A DNA stretch of 64,000 nucleotides from Streptococcus oricebi (GCF_017883985.1 NZ_PRDG01000002.1:186001-250000), one strand, 5' to 3'; shown: positions 44,006-52,668, counted from the stretch's first letter. Program-made: numbers and translations. Notes: generated from the letters alone by a model not told the origin.

Positions 44006-44277
44006 GATTTCCTCCTTAAAATCTAATAGTATCCTATTTGCTATCTATTTTTATACAGAAACCTTAAAATTGTCTAAAAGTAACTTGGATAAAGAGGAAA
44101 ATATCAAGGTTTTTTCTCCAAGAAAGATCTTGAAAAATCCTGTTATATCAGCATTTTTGGAGATTTTGCTATCTCCTTTAATTTTTATTTATCCTAGGTA
44201 AGAAAAGCTGGAAATTTAGGGAAAGCAGAGAAGAGCTTGTTTTTATTGAATAAAGGAGCCTTTTCTTTACTATCTGC
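44006..44277. other. intergenic stretch between lipoprotein and repressor gene
   Basis: Near the left end lies a reverse-strand promoter candidate for the lipoprotein (TTTAGA, 17 bp, TATAAA). A short hairpin (GGAGAT / ATCTCC near 44157-44174) followed by a T-rich stretch could end a small RNA, but I find no good promoter for one. Confidence 0.3.
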
Positions 44278-44308
44278 TTGACTTTTTAATTAGACAAATG
44301 TAGAATAT
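44278..44308 (+). promoter_or_regulatory. repressor promoter with overlapping CopY/BlaI-type operator
   Basis: TTGACT (44278-44283), 17 bp, TAGAAT (44301-44306). The operator ACAAATGTA (44294-44302) covers the end of the spacer and the first bases of the -10. The same layout recurs at 46461. Confidence 0.75.
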
Positions 44309-44345
44309 ATTTGAAGACAAGAAATTTTATAAGAGAGGAGCTTCT

Positions 44346-44717
44346 ATGGACAAGACAATTAAACGCTTACCTGACGGAGAATTTACCATTTTAAAGATTA
44401 TTTGGCAGCTACCTGAGCCAACGACTTCAGCCCAGATTATGGACAAGTTGGGAGAGGAAAACCACTGGAAACCCCAGACCCTACTGACGGTCTTGGCTCG
44501 CCTGACCGAAAAGGGCTTTTTAGCCAGTGTACGAAAGGGGCGGGAGCGCCAGTACCGGGCCTTGGTTTCCGAGGAGGACTATCTGGCCCTTGAGACCTCT
44601 GACTTTATCAAGCGCCACCATGGCCAGTCCATGGGTGGCTTGGTTAAGACCCTCTTTCAGACCAATTCCTTTTCGGAAGCTGACTTAGCTGAATTACGTG
44701 ATCTTTTAAACAAATAA
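44346..44717 (+). CDS. BlaI/MecI/CopY-family transcriptional repressor
   Basis: This 123-residue winged-helix repressor begins LPDGEFTILKIIWQLPEPTTSAQIMDKL, with the recognition helix in PQTLLTVLARLTEKGFL. A dimerisation tail follows, where BlaI and MecI are cleaved upon signalling. It lacks the CxC metal hook of CopY, so copper sensing is unlikely. AGAGGAG precedes the ATG. The operator ACAA(A/T)TGTA overlaps its own promoter and that of the downstream VTC unit. It is followed by an M56 protease gene, the classic BlaI-BlaR1 pairing, so proteolytic derepression is the expected mechanism. Confidence 0.92.
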   Translation: MDKTIKRLPDGEFTILKIIWQLPEPTTSAQIMDKLGEENHWKPQTLLTVLARLTEKGFLASVRKGRERQYRALVSEEDYLALETSDFIKRHHGQSMGGLVKTLFQTNSFSEADLAELRDLLNK

Positions 44718-44740
44718 AGGGAGATATTTGAGGTGTGGAT

Positions 44741-46216
44741 ATGAAGTATGCAATCCTATCTTTTTTACTAACAAGTCTATATACATCACTGCTAGTCTTG
44801 TTTCTAGGCCTGATTTTTGGCCTCTTAAAAAATAGAATTTCGATTAAGGTCCGCTATTTTGTCTGGATTTTAACGATTATTGCTTTTATCTTTCCTTGGC
44901 GACCACAAGTAGGAGGGGGCTTGATTAAGCTACCGCTAGAAGCAGCAAATACCAGTCCGGTTGTGACAGAAGGCTTAGTAAGAGTAGGCGAGGCAGAAGT
45001 AGCCAGTCAAGCCAGTCCAAGCAGTAACTGGTGGAGCCAGCTCCTGGATCTGCCTTGGTTTGAGATTCTCCTGGTCATTTGGCTTTTAGGCTGTCTCTTT
45101 TACTTGGGCAAATATATCCTGGCCTACTTTAAGTTTAGGAAAATGTTGGCTCGCTGGGGGGAGAAGATTGACGATCCAGCCCTGCTCGACCAGCTGATCC
45201 TAGCCAAGGAAAAATTGGGAATCAAGGGGAATTTTGAACTTCTGCACTATCCCCTATCACCTAGTCCCATGTTGGTCGGCCTTAGAAAACCGATGATTAT
45301 CTTGCCTGAGTTAGATTATGAAGAGCAAGAATTAAGCCTGATTTTTCAGCATGAATTGACCCACTACAAACACCATGATATTTTGGTGAATTTCTTAGTC
45401 ATCTTGGTAAAATGCCTCTATTGGTTCAATCCAATCGTGCATTTCTCCTGTAAGGAAGTTCAAGAAGCCGGTGAGATGTACTGTGATTTTGCTGTTTTAC
45501 GGGAGCAAGATATGGCCTACCGTTCCTTTTATGGGGAAACCATCCTGACCATGATTGACCGGAGCAAGAAAAATCCCCAGGTCCTCAGTACCTGCTTTTA
45601 CTCCGATAAATTTAAGTTAAAACGACGGATTGTAGCCATTATGGACAGCCGTCTGCCCCGCAAGTTCCTCTCTAGTGTCTGTCTTTTGGCCCTTCCAATC
45701 TTACTTATCCTATCCAGTTCCATCTTTGCCCTTGAAGCTGGTTCCGCTCCAAAGACCCAGCAAAAGCTAGCAATGAACCGGCAGAAGGATAAGGGTCAGA
45801 CCCAAAAGCAGCTTAGCCCAGAAGAGGCCCTAGCGGCCAGCCTCAAGGATCTTGGCCTATCCAGCAAGGACATCAGCAATCCTAAGATTGAAAGACAGAA
45901 AGAGACCTATACTGTCCATTTCTCTCATGGCAAGGTCAGCTATGAATACCATGTTCGGATGAAGGATGGCTCCATTATTCGGTCTAATAAGACCAGTCTA
46001 GTCGAGAAAACACTGCCAGCACCTAGCTCCAGCCAGGCCGAGCCAAGCAGTGCCAGTCAAAGTCAGGCTCCAGAAACTGCTGCCTCTAACCAAGCTCCAG
46101 CTGCTGGAACTGCTAATAACTATGCCCCTTCTGCCCAGCAAGGCGGAGCTAGCAGTAAGTCCGACGATGATGATGCCGATGACAAGGACGATGATGACGA
46201 TAAGGATGATGACTAG
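44741..46216 (+). CDS. M56 membrane metalloprotease sensor with PepSY-like domain and poly-Asp tail
   Basis: This 491-residue BlaR1/MecR1-like protein has transmembrane segments near residues 5-29, 38-52, 107-129 and 311-332. The zinc site is HELTH (His204, Glu205, His208) with the distal glutamate in EAGEMYCDF. The outer part is not a penicillin-binding domain. Instead there is a PepSY-like domain (about 358-416, SPEEALAASLKDLGL to YHVRMKDGSIIRS), a Ser/Ala/Pro linker, and a final run of about 20 residues that is almost all Asp and Lys. ATG with AGGTG at 5 nt was preferred to a GTG two codons earlier. It probably senses an envelope signal, perhaps cations or polycations, and cleaves the upstream repressor. 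Confidence 0.88.
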   Translation: MKYAILSFLLTSLYTSLLVLFLGLIFGLLKNRISIKVRYFVWILTIIAFIFPWRPQVGGGLIKLPLEAANTSPVVTEGLVRVGEAEVASQASPSSNWWSQLLDLPWFEILLVIWLLGCLFYLGKYILAYFKFRKMLARWGEKIDDPALLDQLILAKEKLGIKGNFELLHYPLSPSPMLVGLRKPMIILPELDYEEQELSLIFQHELTHYKHHDILVNFLVILVKCLYWFNPIVHFSCKEVQEAGEMYCDFAVLREQDMAYRSFYGETILTMIDRSKKNPQVLSTCFYSDKFKLKRRIVAIMDSRLPRKFLSSVCLLALPILLILSSSIFALEAGSAPKTQQKLAMNRQKDKGQTQKQLSPEEALAASLKDLGLSSKDISNPKIERQKETYTVHFSHGKVSYEYHVRMKDGSIIRSNKTSLVEKTLPAPSSSQAEPSSASQSQAPETAASNQAPAAGTANNYAPSAQQGGASSKSDDDDADDKDDDDDKDDD

Positions 46217-46398
46217 CTTAGCTCTTGGCTTGCTAAGGCAGCAAGTCTGGAGCTTCTAAAAGCTCTTGGAAATAGCTACTAGGCTTACAAGTCTTTTAGC
46301 CCTTAGCCTTGCCTTCTTAACATCTCAAGCTTGAGATTAGCCTTGCTTTTCCAGTCGCTGATACAGACCACTGGACTACGTGAAGCCAATAAGAATGA

Positions 46399-46434
46399 GA
46401 TGGACTCGGAAGCCTTCCGAGTCCATCTTTTTTA
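46399..46434 (+). terminator. terminator of the repressor-M56 operon
   Basis: A perfect 14-bp stem (GATGGACTCGGAAG / CTTCCGAGTCCATC) is followed by a T7 run. The 180 bp before it hold no gene I can recognise. Confidence 0.92.
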
Positions 46435-46460
46435 TTTTTCAAAAAATTTAAAAATAATGC

Positions 46461-46512
46461 TTGACAAATTAAAAAGACAATTGTAGAATATAAACATATA
46501 CTACAATTGTAG
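46461..46512 (+). promoter_or_regulatory. promoter with two CopY/BlaI-type operators
   Basis: TTGACA (46461-46466), 17 bp, TAGAAT (46484-46489). Operator 1, ACAATTGTA, is at 46477-46485, overlapping the -10. Operator 2, the perfect palindrome CTACAATTGTAG, is at 46501-46512, 26 bp further on and just past the start site. Confidence 0.82.
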
Positions 46513-46748
46513 AAAGTAAAAAAGCTGATTTAGCAAGGAAAGGAGTGGGAGCGCCTGAGACTTATTGTCAATTCCTTCTGGCGACTTTATCAGTCTCTGC
46601 AAAAATCGACCAGCTATCTTGGAACCAGTCTAATGGGCCAGGTAGACCAGAACTAGGAGAAAAGAAGACTTATCCGCCAACTTTTCTCAAAAGATTAAAG
46701 GCATGGAAGTGAGATTCTATTTATGAATCAAGGCTTCCCTTATTTTTA
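46496..46748 (+). ncRNA. candidate operator-controlled short transcript upstream of the VTC gene
   Basis: Between the promoter and the VTC gene lies about 250 nt ending in a hairpin (GGAAG-tga-GATTC / GAATC-aagg-CTTCC, 46705-46738) followed by CTTATTTTTA, so a discrete RNA or an attenuated leader is possible. AAGGAAAGGAG (46536-46546) precedes no good ATG. A CTG-started frame and a GTG-started 50-codon frame exist but are unconvincing. Confidence 0.35.
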
Positions 46749-46754
46749 AAGCTA

Positions 46755-46770
46755 TATACTACAAATGTAG
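46755..46770 (+). promoter_or_regulatory. third operator, immediately upstream of the VTC gene
   Basis: CTACAAATGTAG (46759-46770), palindromic except for its two central bases, matches the other operators. A TATACT (46755-46760) overlaps it as a possible second -10, though no -35 is apparent. Confidence 0.65.
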
Positions 46771-46789
46771 AATAAGAAAGGAAAAAGCT

Positions 46790-47521
46790 ATGACCAAGAA
46801 AAAATTACAAACCAACTTTAAACGCATCGAAACCAAGTATATCTTAGACAAGGCGACCCTAGCCAGTCTTAAGGAAGATCTCAAAGACTATCTGGTAGAT
46901 GATGACTATGCCCAGTCAAGTATTACCAATATCTATTTTGATACAGATGACTATCAAGTCATCCAGGATTCTCTGGCCAGGGTTAATGGCCGTGAAAAGA
47001 TTAGAATGCGGACCTATGAAGCCCAGCCGACCGACCACAGTCAAGTTTTCCTAGAAATCAAAAAGAAGGAAGATGAAGTTGGTTACAAGTACCGCCTAGT
47101 TTCCAATCCTCTTTCTGTCTTGAACTTTATTGAAAAAGGAATCAAGGATGAAAGCATTGATGATGAGCGAGTGGTGGAAGAGCTGGCTCGACTTCAAGAT
47201 CGTTACCTTGATTTGAAGCCCAAGATGTATATTGCCTATCAGCGCCATTCCCTCAAGGCTAAAAAGGAGCACAAGGTACGCCTGACGGTCGACTCCCAGC
47301 TCCTTTATCGGGACTATGATTTGGACATCAGTGCCGGCCGCTATGGCTATCCCCTGCTAGAGGAGGACAAGGTTATTTTAGAAGTCAAGGTTGCTGGTGC
47401 CTACCCGACCTGGCTGACCCAGGCCCTCCAGAAGTACAAACTGCTTGATCAATCCTTCTCAAAATATGGCAAGGCCTACCTCAAGAGCCAAGAAAGATTA
47501 ACCAAGTTAGTTAAATCCTAA
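46790..47521 (+). CDS. VTC-domain (polyphosphate polymerase-type) protein
   Basis: This 243-residue cytoplasmic protein has the triphosphate-tunnel fold of the VTC domain, the catalytic part of the eukaryotic vacuolar polyphosphate polymerase. Basic and acidic tunnel strands are visible in order: KRIETKYILD, NIYFDTDDYQ, EKIRMRTYE, VFLEIKKKEDEVGYKYR, KVRLTVDS and VILEVKVAG. Bacterial VTC proteins are widespread and are regularly coupled to DUF4956 membrane proteins, as here, 12 bp downstream. ATP-driven polyphosphate formation or phosphate-polymer binding is inferred from fold only. Expression appears to be controlled by the adjacent repressor. Confidence 0.88.
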   Translation: MTKKKLQTNFKRIETKYILDKATLASLKEDLKDYLVDDDYAQSSITNIYFDTDDYQVIQDSLARVNGREKIRMRTYEAQPTDHSQVFLEIKKKEDEVGYKYRLVSNPLSVLNFIEKGIKDESIDDERVVEELARLQDRYLDLKPKMYIAYQRHSLKAKKEHKVRLTVDSQLLYRDYDLDISAGRYGYPLLEEDKVILEVKVAGAYPTWLTQALQKYKLLDQSFSKYGKAYLKSQERLTKLVKS

Positions 47522-47533
47522 GGAGGTTACCCA

Positions 47534-48220
47534 GTGCTTGAACAATTATTTAACAGTATCTTTCTAGCCAAGGATGTCAAGGTCCATCCCTTGATGCTCA
47601 TCTTCTCTCTCGGAGTCAGTCTCTTGCTAGGATTGCTGCTGGCCAAGGTTTATAAATACAAGACCATTTATACCAAGGAGTTCGTCATCACCCTTTCCCT
47701 CTTGCCCACCATTATTTCCCTGATTATCTTTTTAGTAAATGGAAATCTGGGAACCAGTGTAGCGGTAGCCGGGACCTTCAGCCTGATTCGCTTTCGTTCA
47801 GCAGCAGGAGGAGCCAAGGAATTATTAGCAATCTTTATTGCGACAGCCATTGGTATCGCGACAGGAATGGGCTATGTCAGCTTGGCAGTCTTTTTCACCT
47901 TACTTTTATCCCTGGCCCTATTTATCTTTGAAAATTCTAGCTTTAGTCAGGTCAGCCAGACCAGGCGTTATCTGACAATCAAGCTACCAGCTGACTTTGA
48001 CTATGAACTGCTTTTTGAGGCCCTCTTTAGTCGCTGCTGTAAGCAGCAGGAGTTGGCTAGTATCAAGTCAATAGAGGGCAATCGAAGTCTCCAGCTCGAA
48101 TATGTAGTGGAACTCCAACCCTCGCTAAGCGACCAGGATTTCCTCAAGGAATTTCTCCTCTATGAGAAGGTCAAGGAAGTCAGCCTCAGCAAGATTGCCA
48201 AGAAGAAAAAGACCTTATAA
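47534..48220 (+). CDS. DUF4956 membrane protein
   Basis: This 228-residue protein starts with GTG, chosen because AAGGAGG lies exactly 7 nt before it. Four hydrophobic segments occupy about residues 18-37, 48-66, 73-92 and 100-130. They enclose the family's conserved GTSVAVAGTFSLIRFRSAAGGAKEL stretch with its paired arginines. A soluble C-terminal domain of about 80 residues (YLTIKLPADFDYELLFEALF onwards) follows. DUF4956 proteins accompany VTC proteins, so it may form the membrane channel or anchor of the module. Function is otherwise unknown. Confidence 0.87.
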   Translation: MLEQLFNSIFLAKDVKVHPLMLIFSLGVSLLLGLLLAKVYKYKTIYTKEFVITLSLLPTIISLIIFLVNGNLGTSVAVAGTFSLIRFRSAAGGAKELLAIFIATAIGIATGMGYVSLAVFFTLLLSLALFIFENSSFSQVSQTRRYLTIKLPADFDYELLFEALFSRCCKQQELASIKSIEGNRSLQLEYVVELQPSLSDQDFLKEFLLYEKVKEVSLSKIAKKKKTL

Positions 48221-48229
48221 GAAATCAGC

Positions 48230-48270
48230 AAGGCCTGAAAACTCTTTTGACAGTGTTTACAGGCCTTTTT
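48230..48270 (+). terminator. terminator of the VTC-DUF4956 operon
   Basis: AAGGCCTG / CAGGCCTT arms with an inner AAAAC / GTTT stem, followed by TTTTT. Confidence 0.82.
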
Positions 48271-48296
48271 GCTGTCAGTTAAAGTCAGTGCTGAAA

Positions 48297-48713
48297 TCAT
48301 TCTTCTGTTCGGTTTAGGAGGTAGAGGTAAAGCCCACCAAGAAAGCTAGTTACCAGGAAGGCCCCAAGTTTTATGTGGCCAGAGTCGGTCAAGAAAGCAA
48401 GCCCCACAGTCAAAATAAAGGGCAAGAGCAAGAGGAGGCCATGCCTAAGGTAGCCGGTTTCTCGATAAAGAAGGATTTGTAGAGCCAGCATAATGCCCCA
48501 AGCAGCAGGAATAAAAAAATGATGAAAGGAGGCTGTAGCCAGAGCTAAGATAAGGGCAAAGTAAATATCCAAGAATTTCTCCTGGTCTCGGTCTTGCTCC
48601 TCTTGACTGGCCTTGGAGGAGTAAAATCTTCGACTGGGAATCTTATCTATCACGAGGGTCAGGAAAAGGCCTACCAGAAAGAAAGAGTAGCTAGTTAGTG
48701 GGTCGTGTTCCAT
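48297..48713 (-). CDS. membrane protein, 138 residues, function unknown
   Basis: I do not recognise this protein. It has four hydrophobic segments (about residues 8-23, 48-65, 68-84 and 92-132, the last probably two helices) and a charged loop (SKASQEEQDRDQEK) after the first. No catalytic or binding motif stands out. AAGGGAG precedes the ATG. It converges on the VTC-DUF4956 operon and is divergent from rpsU. It is probably a conserved hypothetical protein of the genus. Confidence 0.75.
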   Translation of the reverse strand: MEHDPLTSYSFFLVGLFLTLVIDKIPSRRFYSSKASQEEQDRDQEKFLDIYFALILALATASFHHFFIPAAWGIMLALQILLYRETGYLRHGLLLLLPFILTVGLAFLTDSGHIKLGAFLVTSFLGGLYLYLLNRTEE

Positions 48714-48904
48714 TTTATTCTCCCTTAAGCATAAAAGTTATCTGTCCTTATTATTCTCCTTTTTTAGAGGAAAGTCAATCTCTTTAGGTAAAAGAGAGCT
48801 AAGTGTCCATTTTCTCCTAACCTCCATTTAAGCCTTCTATCAATTTTTCCAGCAATTTTTAACTTTTTTAAAAAAGGCTACCACATTCCTTTGACAAAAA
48901 TATC

Positions 48905-48933
48905 TTGACAGAGAGGGCGCCTTGTGTTAAAAT
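48905..48933 (+). promoter_or_regulatory. promoter of rpsU
   Basis: TTGACA (48905-48910), 17 bp, TAAAAT (48928-48933). Confidence 0.85.
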
Positions 48934-48966
48934 AAACTGAATTCTAACTTGAAGGGAGTGAAAATA

Positions 48967-49143
48967 ATGTCAAAAACAGTAGTACGTAAGAATGAGTCTC
49001 TTGACGACGCTCTTCGCCGTTTTAAACGTGCTGTTACGAAAGCTGGTACTCTTCAAGAAACACGTAAACGTGAATTCTATGAAAAACCTTCTGTAAAACG
49101 TAAACGTAAATCAGAAGCAGCTCGTAAGCGCAAGAAATTCTAA
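48967..49143 (+). CDS. rpsU: 30S ribosomal protein S21
   Basis: This 58-residue small-subunit protein binds near the 3' end of 16S rRNA and helps initiation. The sequence starts [20 protein letters not shown] and ends in the basic [15 protein letters not shown] tail, a complete S21. The ATG with AAGGGAG 8 nt upstream is used; an earlier in-frame ATG six codons upstream would include the ribosome-binding site. It is monocistronic with its own consensus promoter and a TTCG-loop terminator. It lies in the usual neighbourhood of dnaG and rpoD, but mscL is inserted in the opposite direction. Confidence 0.98.
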
Positions 49144-49150
49144 TGACTAT

Positions 49151-49176
49151 AAAAAACAGGTTTCGACCTGTTTTTT
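49151..49176 (+). terminator. terminator of rpsU
   Basis: A perfect 11-bp stem (AAAAAACAGGT / ACCTGTTTTTT) closes on a TTCG tetraloop. Confidence 0.95.
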
Positions 49177-49198
49177 CTTTCCCTTTTTAAGACAAGCA

Positions 49199-49226
49199 AA
49201 AAACACTGAATGATTCAGTGCTTTTT
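49199..49226 (-). terminator. terminator of mscL
   Basis: CACTGAA / TTCAGTG with A and T runs on both sides; effective mainly for the reverse strand. Confidence 0.88.
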
Positions 49227-49235
49227 CCATCTATT

Positions 49236-49616
49236 TTATTGCTTTTCAAGCAAGGCTTTAATATCTTGAAGAACTTCTAGTTCAGTTGGACCAGCAGGTT
49301 CCTCTTCTTTTTCTTCTTCCTGCTTAGTAAGACCTTGTGCTTTTTCAGCAGCCTTGACTACAAAGAAGAGAGAAGTACCAATGATGAGGAAGTTGAGGAT
49401 AGCACTGATGAAACTTCCGTAGCGGATACCGTTCCAAGTAAGGGCAGCGATATTTTCAACCTGTGCAGCCTCCAAAAGTGGATTTAGGATAAGCGGAGTG
49501 ATGATATCATCTACAAGAGAAGTGATGATTGCTCCAAAGGCAGCACCGATGATTACGGCAACGGCAAGGTCAACAACATTACCGCGAAGGAGAAAGTTTT
49601 TCAATTCTTTAAGCAT
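49236..49616 (-). CDS. mscL: large-conductance mechanosensitive channel
   Basis: MscL is a homopentameric emergency valve opened by membrane tension on hypo-osmotic shock. The 126 residues start MLKELKNFLLRGNVVDLAVAVIIGAAFG, the strongly conserved N-helix and pore-lining TM1. TM2 is ISAILNFLIIGTSLFFVV. A Glu/Lys-rich linker and the C-terminal bundle helix follow. GAAAGG precedes the ATG. It is monocistronic between rpsU and dnaG, transcribed against both. Confidence 0.96.
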   Translation of the reverse strand: MLKELKNFLLRGNVVDLAVAVIIGAAFGAIITSLVDDIITPLILNPLLEAAQVENIAALTWNGIRYGSFISAILNFLIIGTSLFFVVKAAEKAQGLTKQEEEKEEEPAGPTELEVLQDIKALLEKQ

Positions 49617-49698
49617 GTGGTTTCCTTTCAGAAATTTTATTTTAGTCTACATTATAGCTTAATTTTAATAATTTCTCAAGCTAGATGATTTAGAATGT

Positions 49699-49727
49699 TT
49701 TACATTTGCTTGATTTTATTATAAAAT
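49699..49727 (+). promoter_or_regulatory. promoter of dnaG-rpoD
   Basis: TTTACA (49699-49704), 17 bp, TAAAAT (49722-49727). Confidence 0.7.
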
Positions 49728-49765
49728 ATAAGTTGATATTCTATGATAAATTGGAGGTATTGGCC

Positions 49766-51553
49766 TTGTTGGAAAAGGAAAAAATTTCTGAAATTAAAGA
49801 TAGCGTCAATATCGTTGATGTCATAGGAGAGTCGGTGGCCCTAACCAAGGCTGGTCGTAATTTCCTAGGGCTTTGTCCCTTTCATGGAGAAAAGACCCCC
49901 TCTTTTAATGTGGTAGAGGATAAGCAGTTCTACCATTGCTTTGGTTGCGGTCGTTCGGGAGATGTTTTTAAGTTCATCGAGGACTATCGGGGCGTCACCT
50001 TTATGGATGCGGTCAGGATTGTGGCCGAGCGCTCGGGCCTAGCCTTAGAGATAGAAGAAGGACCTAGCCAGCAGGCAAGACGAAGCCACCCCCATCAAGG
50101 TCTCTATGATATTCACCAGGAGGCGGCCAAGTTTTATCATGCTATTTTGATGACGACGACCATGGGGGAGGAGGCCCGCTCTTACCTCCACCAGCGTGGC
50201 TTGACAGATGAGGTCATTCAGCATTTTCATCTGGGCCTTGCCCCGCGGGAGGGCAACTATCTCTATCAGAGTATGCAGCAGAAATTTTCTGAGCAGACCA
50301 TGATGGACTCTGGCCTCTTTAACCTGGCAGAGGATAATCTAGTCTATGATGCCTTTCAGGATCGGATTGTCTTTCCTTTGACCAATGATCAAGGGCAAGT
50401 TATTGCCTTTTCAGGTCGGATTTGGCGCCAAAACCAGCAGGAGCAAAAGCTAGCCAAGTATAAGAACAGTCGCTCGACTGCTATCTTTAATAAGAGTTAT
50501 GAACTCTATCATTTAGACAAGGCCAAGGCCTCTATCAAAAAGAACCATGAGGTCTATCTGATGGAAGGCTTTATGGATGTGATTGCGGCCTACCGGGCAG
50601 GTATTGAGAATGCAGTGGCTTCCATGGGGACAGCTCTGACGCGTGAGCATGTCAGCCACTTAAGCAAGTATAGTAAGCGACTTATCCTTAGCTATGATGG
50701 CGACCGGGCTGGTCAAGCAGCCACAGCCAAGGCCTTAGAGGAGTTGCAGGATTTAAGCATTGAGATTGTCCAGATTCCTAACCAGATGGACCCGGATGAG
50801 TTTATCGCTAAAAATTCAGCTGAGGACTTGCAAAATTTGCTGACCAAAACGCGAATAAGTAATGTGGAGTTTCTGATTGGCTATCTAAAGCCAGAAAATA
50901 TCGAAAATCTTCAAGCCCAGATTGAGTTTGTCGAAAGTTTGGCCCCGATTATTGCAGGAGTCCAGTCGATTACGGCCCAGAATTCCTATATTTACATGTT
51001 GGCTGAATTGCTACCGGACTTTGACTACCAACAGGTAGAGCAGGCGGTAAATAATAGCCGCTTGTCCAGTCGACAAGCTGGGGAGACCACTTACTCTAGT
51101 AGCTTGGCTCCGGCTCCGCTTCCTCATGACTTACCCCTAGCTAAGCACCTATCTCGACTGCACAAGGCGGAAAACCACCTACTTAGCCGAATGATTAGTC
51201 ATCCTATGATTTTGAATGACTATCGGCTAAGAGAGGATTTTACCTTTGATACAGCAGAATTACAGGTCTTGTTTGAAATTCTTAAGGAAAATGGGGAGGT
51301 TACTCCTCAGGACCTTTCCCAGCAGTCAGAGGCGGTCCAGCAGGCCTGGTATCTGGTCCTGGAAGAGGACCTACCTGAGGAAGTGGCAACTGAGGAGTTG
51401 GCAGAGGTAGAAGCCACAAGGGACAAGGAGTTGCTCCGCAAGGACAATCAGCTGATTAGTAAAAATGTTCGTGAAGCCTCTCATAAAGGGGACCACGATG
51501 CAGCAATACAGGAAATCGAGCGTTTAATTGCTCAAAAAAGAAGAATGGAGTAG
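49766..51553 (+). CDS. dnaG: DNA primase, TTG start
   Basis: DnaG makes RNA primers at the replication fork. The CHC2 zinc finger ([14 protein letters not shown] to YHCFGCG) is at the N-terminus. The TOPRIM core includes [16 protein letters not shown] and [12 protein letters not shown], and the C-terminal part is the helicase-binding domain. An ATG at 49706 is in frame, but it lies upstream of the only ribosome-binding site and before the promoter's expected start. GGAGG sits 8 nt before TTG at 49766, giving [22 protein letters not shown], the family-typical N-terminus (595 residues). A weak start codon may hold primase at a low level relative to sigma factor. Confidence 0.93.
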   Translation: MLEKEKISEIKDSVNIVDVIGESVALTKAGRNFLGLCPFHGEKTPSFNVVEDKQFYHCFGCGRSGDVFKFIEDYRGVTFMDAVRIVAERSGLALEIEEGPSQQARRSHPHQGLYDIHQEAAKFYHAILMTTTMGEEARSYLHQRGLTDEVIQHFHLGLAPREGNYLYQSMQQKFSEQTMMDSGLFNLAEDNLVYDAFQDRIVFPLTNDQGQVIAFSGRIWRQNQQEQKLAKYKNSRSTAIFNKSYELYHLDKAKASIKKNHEVYLMEGFMDVIAAYRAGIENAVASMGTALTREHVSHLSKYSKRLILSYDGDRAGQAATAKALEELQDLSIEIVQIPNQMDPDEFIAKNSAEDLQNLLTKTRISNVEFLIGYLKPENIENLQAQIEFVESLAPIIAGVQSITAQNSYIYMLAELLPDFDYQQVEQAVNNSRLSSRQAGETTYSSSLAPAPLPHDLPLAKHLSRLHKAENHLLSRMISHPMILNDYRLREDFTFDTAELQVLFEILKENGEVTPQDLSQQSEAVQQAWYLVLEEDLPEEVATEELAEVEATRDKELLRKDNQLISKNVREASHKGDHDAAIQEIERLIAQKRRME

Positions 51554-51555
51554 GA

Positions 51556-52668
51556 ATGGCTACAAAACAAAAAGAAGTAACAACATTTGATGTCCAGGTT
51601 GCAGAATTTATCCGCAACCATAAGAAAACAGGTGTAGCAGTCGATGACGAAATCAATGATCTGCTCATCATTCCTTTTACCTTGGATGCAGATGGGATTG
51701 AGGACCTCTTGCAACGGATTCAAGATGCAGGAATTTCCATTACCGATAAGGCCGGCAATCCAAGTGCCCGGGTCCTAAACAATGAGGAGGAAGAAGCAGA
51801 CTTGAGCGATGAGGAATTGCTAGGAAGTAATTCAGCCAAGGTCAACGATCCAGTCCGGATGTATCTCAAGGAGATTGGGGTTGTGCCACTCTTGACCAAT
51901 GAAGAGGAGCAGGAGCTAGCCATTCTGGTTGAGCAGGGAGACACCGAGGCCAAGCAACGTTTGGCAGAAGCTAACTTGCGTCTGGTGGTATCTATCGCCA
52001 AACGCTATGTCGGCCGCGGTATGCAGTTTCTTGATTTGATTCAAGAGGGAAATATGGGACTCATGAAGGCCGTGGATAAGTTTGACTATACCAAGGGCTT
52101 CAAGTTTTCAACCTATGCTACTTGGTGGATTCGTCAGGCCATTACCCGGGCCATTGCTGACCAGGCTAGAACGATTCGGATTCCTGTCCATATGGTCGAA
52201 ACCATTAACAAGTTGGTTCGTGAGCAACGGAACCTCCTTCAAGAGCTAGGTCAGGATCCAAGCCCAGAGCAAATCGCCGAACGTATGGATATGACTCCTG
52301 ACAAGGTTCGTGAAATCCTAAAGATTGCCCAGGAGCCTGTTTCTCTGGAAACCCCTATCGGTGAAGAAGATGATAGCCACCTGGGAGACTTTATCGAGGA
52401 TGAAGTCATTGAAAATCCAGTGGACTATACTACTCGGGTCGTCTTGCGTGAACAGCTAGACGAGGTCCTCGATACCCTAACTGACCGCGAAGAAAACGTC
52501 CTGCGCTTGCGTTTTGGTCTGGACGATGGAAAAATGCGGACCCTAGAAGATGTGGGCAAGGTCTTTAATGTGACGCGGGAGCGGATTCGGCAAATTGAGG
52601 CCAAGGCCCTTCGTAAATTGCGCCACCCAAGCCGCAGCAAACCCTTGCGCGACTTTATTGAGGAATAA
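51556..52668 (+). CDS. rpoD: housekeeping RNA polymerase sigma factor (sigma-A)
   Basis: This 370-residue primary sigma factor has region 1.1-like acidic sequence at the N-terminus, then region 1.2 ([21 protein letters not shown]) and regions 2.1-2.4 ([37 protein letters not shown], then [15 protein letters not shown] for -10 recognition). Region 3 and region 4 follow, with [18 protein letters not shown] contacting the -35. It starts two bases after dnaG, so the pair forms the core of the macromolecular synthesis operon. The promoters in this window (TTGACA-17-TATAAT type) are of the class it reads. Confidence 0.98.
   Translation: MATKQKEVTTFDVQVAEFIRNHKKTGVAVDDEINDLLIIPFTLDADGIEDLLQRIQDAGISITDKAGNPSARVLNNEEEEADLSDEELLGSNSAKVNDPVRMYLKEIGVVPLLTNEEEQELAILVEQGDTEAKQRLAEANLRLVVSIAKRYVGRGMQFLDLIQEGNMGLMKAVDKFDYTKGFKFSTYATWWIRQAITRAIADQARTIRIPVHMVETINKLVREQRNLLQELGQDPSPEQIAERMDMTPDKVREILKIAQEPVSLETPIGEEDDSHLGDFIEDEVIENPVDYTTRVVLREQLDEVLDTLTDREENVLRLRFGLDDGKMRTLEDVGKVFNVTRERIRQIEAKALRKLRHPSRSKPLRDFIEE

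Noticed and set aside
43647..44201. Open frame of 184 codons opposite the VNAGD lipoprotein
   Set aside because: It is the antisense shadow of the serine-rich repeat gene, has no ribosome-binding site and gives a low-complexity product.
44346..44717. Copper-responsive CopY
   Set aside because: The operator resembles a cop box (TACAnnTGTA), but the protein lacks the C-terminal CxC pairs and no copper ATPase is nearby.
44741..46216. M56 protein as BlaR1/MecR1 beta-lactam sensor
   Set aside because: No penicillin-binding SxxK domain is present outside the membrane; a PepSY-like unit and acidic tail occupy that place.
46546..46713. GTG-started frame of about 50 codons upstream of the VTC gene
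   Set aside because: The GTG overlaps the ribosome-binding site, composition is unlike membrane or regulatory peptides, and it runs into the terminator-like hairpin.
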